DNA from: JADKAV01 sp963733395
GTDB taxonomy: Bacteria; Actinomycetota; Actinomycetes; S36-B12; UBA10799
Assembly (NCBI GenBank): GCA_963733395.1
Contig: CAVTCZ010000019.1
Location: forward strand, 434,001 to 498,000
DNA length: 64,000 nucleotides
Direction: 5' to 3'
The notes beneath the pieces are model-generated. The model saw only the letters and a program-made list of their open reading frames with translations, had not been told where the DNA came from and did not search any database. The position numbers and the translations under genes are program-made. Positions 62,729-64,000 of the stretch are shown here, in pieces; the stretch's first letter is position 1, and each line of letters starts with the position of its first letter.

Positions 62729-62767
62729 TGTGAGCCGGGTCACGCCGATGGTGTGAGCCGGAACACG
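62729..62767. promoter_or_regulatory. Two Crp-type sites upstream of third SLT-like gene
   Basis: TGTGA-GCCGGG-TCACG (62729-62744) and, 23 bp on, TGTGA-GCCGGA-ACACG (62752-62767). The first is a strong match to the Crp/GlxR consensus, the second weaker. Confidence 0.65.
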
Positions 62768-62836
62768 ATTCCGCACGGGACGCCAGGGGCATCACAGGGG
62801 TGCACGAACTACACACCCCCTTCAGGAGTAGTCCCC

Positions 62837-63346
62837 ATGTCTTTTCGTACATCCCGCACCGTGATCGCCGGGGCCGTCAGCATTCCGTTGCTGCTCGGCG
62901 CCGTGCCGGCCACGGCTGCCGATACCACCCCGGCGCCCGACACGACCGCGACCTCGCAACTGTCGGCCTCCGGCAAGGTGAACCGCGCGGCCGCCGCCAA
63001 GGCCCCGTCGCGCAGCAAGGCTCCCCACCGCTTCGGGACCACCAAGTACAACCAGTGGTACGCCAAGCAGTACATGCAGTACAAGTACGGCTGGGGCAAG
63101 AAGCAGCGCAAGAGCCTGGTGAAGCTGTGGAACCACGAATCCGGCTGGAACCACCGCGCCCATAACGGCTCCTCCGGTGCCCATGGCATCCCGCAGGCGC
63201 TGCCCGGCTCGAAGATGGCCTCGGCCGGCAAGAACTGGCGCTCGAACCCCGAGACGCAGATCAAGTGGGGCCTGTCCTACATCAAGGCCCGCTACGGCAC
63301 CCCGAACGGTGCCTGGAACGCCTGGCAGCACAAGGGCTGGTACTGA
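62837..63346 (+). CDS. Secreted SLT-like (lytic transglycosylase-type) protein 3
   Basis: 169 residues. ATG 62837 has AGGAG 8 nt upstream and begins a signal peptide (VIAGAVSIPLLLGAVPATAA). A Thr/Ala/Ser/Lys-rich linker leads to the shared domain: FGTTKYNQWYAKQYMQYKYGW, LWNHESGWNHRAHNGSSGAHGIPQALPGSKM, NPETQIKWGLSYIKARYGTP and the terminal KGWY. The mature protein is strongly basic, suiting wall binding. It is the last of the tandem set and is followed by a strong terminator 9 nt after the stop. Confidence 0.86.
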   Translation: MSFRTSRTVIAGAVSIPLLLGAVPATAADTTPAPDTTATSQLSASGKVNRAAAAKAPSRSKAPHRFGTTKYNQWYAKQYMQYKYGWGKKQRKSLVKLWNHESGWNHRAHNGSSGAHGIPQALPGSKMASAGKNWRSNPETQIKWGLSYIKARYGTPNGAWNAWQHKGWY

Positions 63347-63355
63347 TCCAGCCAC

Positions 63356-63394
63356 GCAGAAGCCCCCGCATGTCTGGGATGCGGGGGCTTCTGC
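63356..63394 (+). terminator. Strong hairpin terminator
   Basis: GCAGAAGCCCCCGCA (63356-63370) pairs perfectly over 15 bp with TGCGGGGGCTTCTGC (63380-63394), loop 9 nt. Confidence 0.9.
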
Positions 63395-63441
63395 ACGTGT
63401 GCAGCATTGTCTTGGCCAGCCGGGGCCGATTGCCCGGGTTA

Positions 63442-63639
63442 GCCGCGAGCACAGCCGTTAGCCGGAAGTCCGCGTCTCGGGCTAACGCCTGTCCGTCGGG
63501 CTAACGCCTGTGCTTCGGGCTAACCGGAGCGTCCGTGCAGTCGGAAGTCCGTGCAGCCGCGAGCACCGCCGTTAGCTGGAAGTCCGCGTCTGCGGGCTAA
63601 CGCCTGTCCAAAGGACTAACCGGAGCGTCCGCCGTGCTC
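63442..63639. repeat. Direct repeats with TTAGCC/GGCTAA dyads
   Basis: A ~100-bp block (63442-63542) recurs as a ~84-bp variant (63556-63639), sharing CCGTTAGC-GGAAGTCCGCGTCT and ACTAACCGGAGCGTCCG-like parts. Inside, CGGGCTAACGCCTGT occurs three times, and CGTTAGCC faces GGGCTAACG as inverted repeats. It lies between convergent genes. No coding signal. Confidence 0.8.
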
Positions 63640-64000
63640 AGTCAGCCGGAGGGCCCACCGGGATCCGGGTCGCGATGGGACGCATGGTCTCGGCGAAGAA
63701 GTCGTTGCCCTTGTCGTCCACCACCACGAACGCCGGGAAGTCCTCCACCTCGATGCGCCACACCGCCTCCATCCCGTGCTCCGGGAAGTCGAGCACCTCG
63801 ACTTTGCGGATGCAGTCCTGCGCCAGCCGAGCGGCCGGCCCGCCGATGGATCCGAGGTAGAACCCGCCGTTGTCCTGGCACGCGGCGGTGACCTGCTTGC
63901 TCCGGTTGCCCTTGGCCAGCATCACCATCGAGCCGCCGGCCTTCTGGAACTGGTCGACGTAGGAGTCCATGCGACCCGCGGTCGTGGGCCCGAAGGACCC
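63638..64000 (-). CDS. Fumarate hydratase class I, C-terminal part (5' end outside window)
   Basis: An iron-sulfur fumarase interconverting fumarate and malate in the TCA cycle. Only the last ~120 residues lie in the window. The frame is open to the window edge, so the ATG at 63970 is internal. Recognisable are GPTTAGRMDSYVDQFQKAGGSMVMLAKGNRS, CQDNGGFYLGSIGGPAARLAQDCI and FPAFVVVDDKGNDFF, the swivel-type C-terminal domain of class I hydro-lyases. The N-terminal cluster-binding cysteines are not visible here. It ends next to the 63.4-kb repeats. Confidence 0.92.
   Translation of the reverse strand, partial: GSFGPTTAGRMDSYVDQFQKAGGSMVMLAKGNRSKQVTAACQDNGGFYLGSIGGPAARLAQDCIRKVEVLDFPEHGMEAVWRIEVEDFPAFVVVDDKGNDFFAETMRPIATRIPVGPPAD

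Overview
The window is chromosomal DNA from a high-GC Actinomycetota bacterium. The evidence is strong G/C bias at third codon positions, many GTG starts, a mycothiol S-conjugate amidase (Mca), an ftsB-like/DUF501/ppx cluster, a DUF3367 (AftD-type) membrane glycosyltransferase and a PIN-PhoH fusion. I cannot name a genus from the sequence alone.

Layout. 0-9.4 kb is a conserved core: the end of a carbamate kinase, rplM-rpsI-glmM, DUF4262, glmS, a TipA-like MerR regulator, ftsB-like/DUF501/ppx, an ACT protein, def and tRNA-Leu(UAA). The tRNA is followed by 66-bp tandem repeats carrying its own 3' end. 9.7-14.8 kb holds a secreted subtilase, a Bax-inhibitor-like membrane protein, a metallo-beta-lactamase-fold protein and an SGNH hydrolase. 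15-31.7 kb is a surface-glycan block: a fibronectin-III secreted protein, a phosphoesterase, the DUF3367 glycosyltransferase, a P-loop kinase-like protein, a large membrane protein, a flippase and four glycosyltransferases. An 83-bp tandem repeat array closes it.

31.7-50 kb is accessory in character. It has an NYN-domain protein, a degraded TetR gene, two tandem copies of a secreted serine hydrolase (both frameshifted), VOC and YCII proteins, a HigBA-like toxin-antitoxin pair, a fused ABC exporter, msrA with partial copies nearby, two MFS transporters and an RCC1-repeat protein. 50-64 kb returns to a conserved backbone: MarR, FIST, threonine dehydratase, a rhodanese lipoprotein behind a CsoR-type palindrome, greA, mca, small membrane proteins, an ABC-2 permease with a partner that has lost its ATPase motifs, an isoprenyl transferase, a PhoH-like ATPase, three tandem SLT-like secreted proteins each behind Crp-type sites, and the end of a class I fumarase.

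Three themes run through the window. First, many genes start 5-7 nt after a TAnnnT-like hexamer, which suggests widespread leaderless transcription. Second, intergenic spaces repeatedly carry long inverted repeats, including a 54-bp element built as 18-18-18 and present twice. Third, at least ten otherwise intact genes, including the normally essential glmS, carry what looks like one extra base. This suggests insertion-biased sequencing or assembly error, so frameshifts here should not be taken as real pseudogenes without checking. The 33.7-38.4 kb region differs: it has many mixed indels and may be truly decaying.
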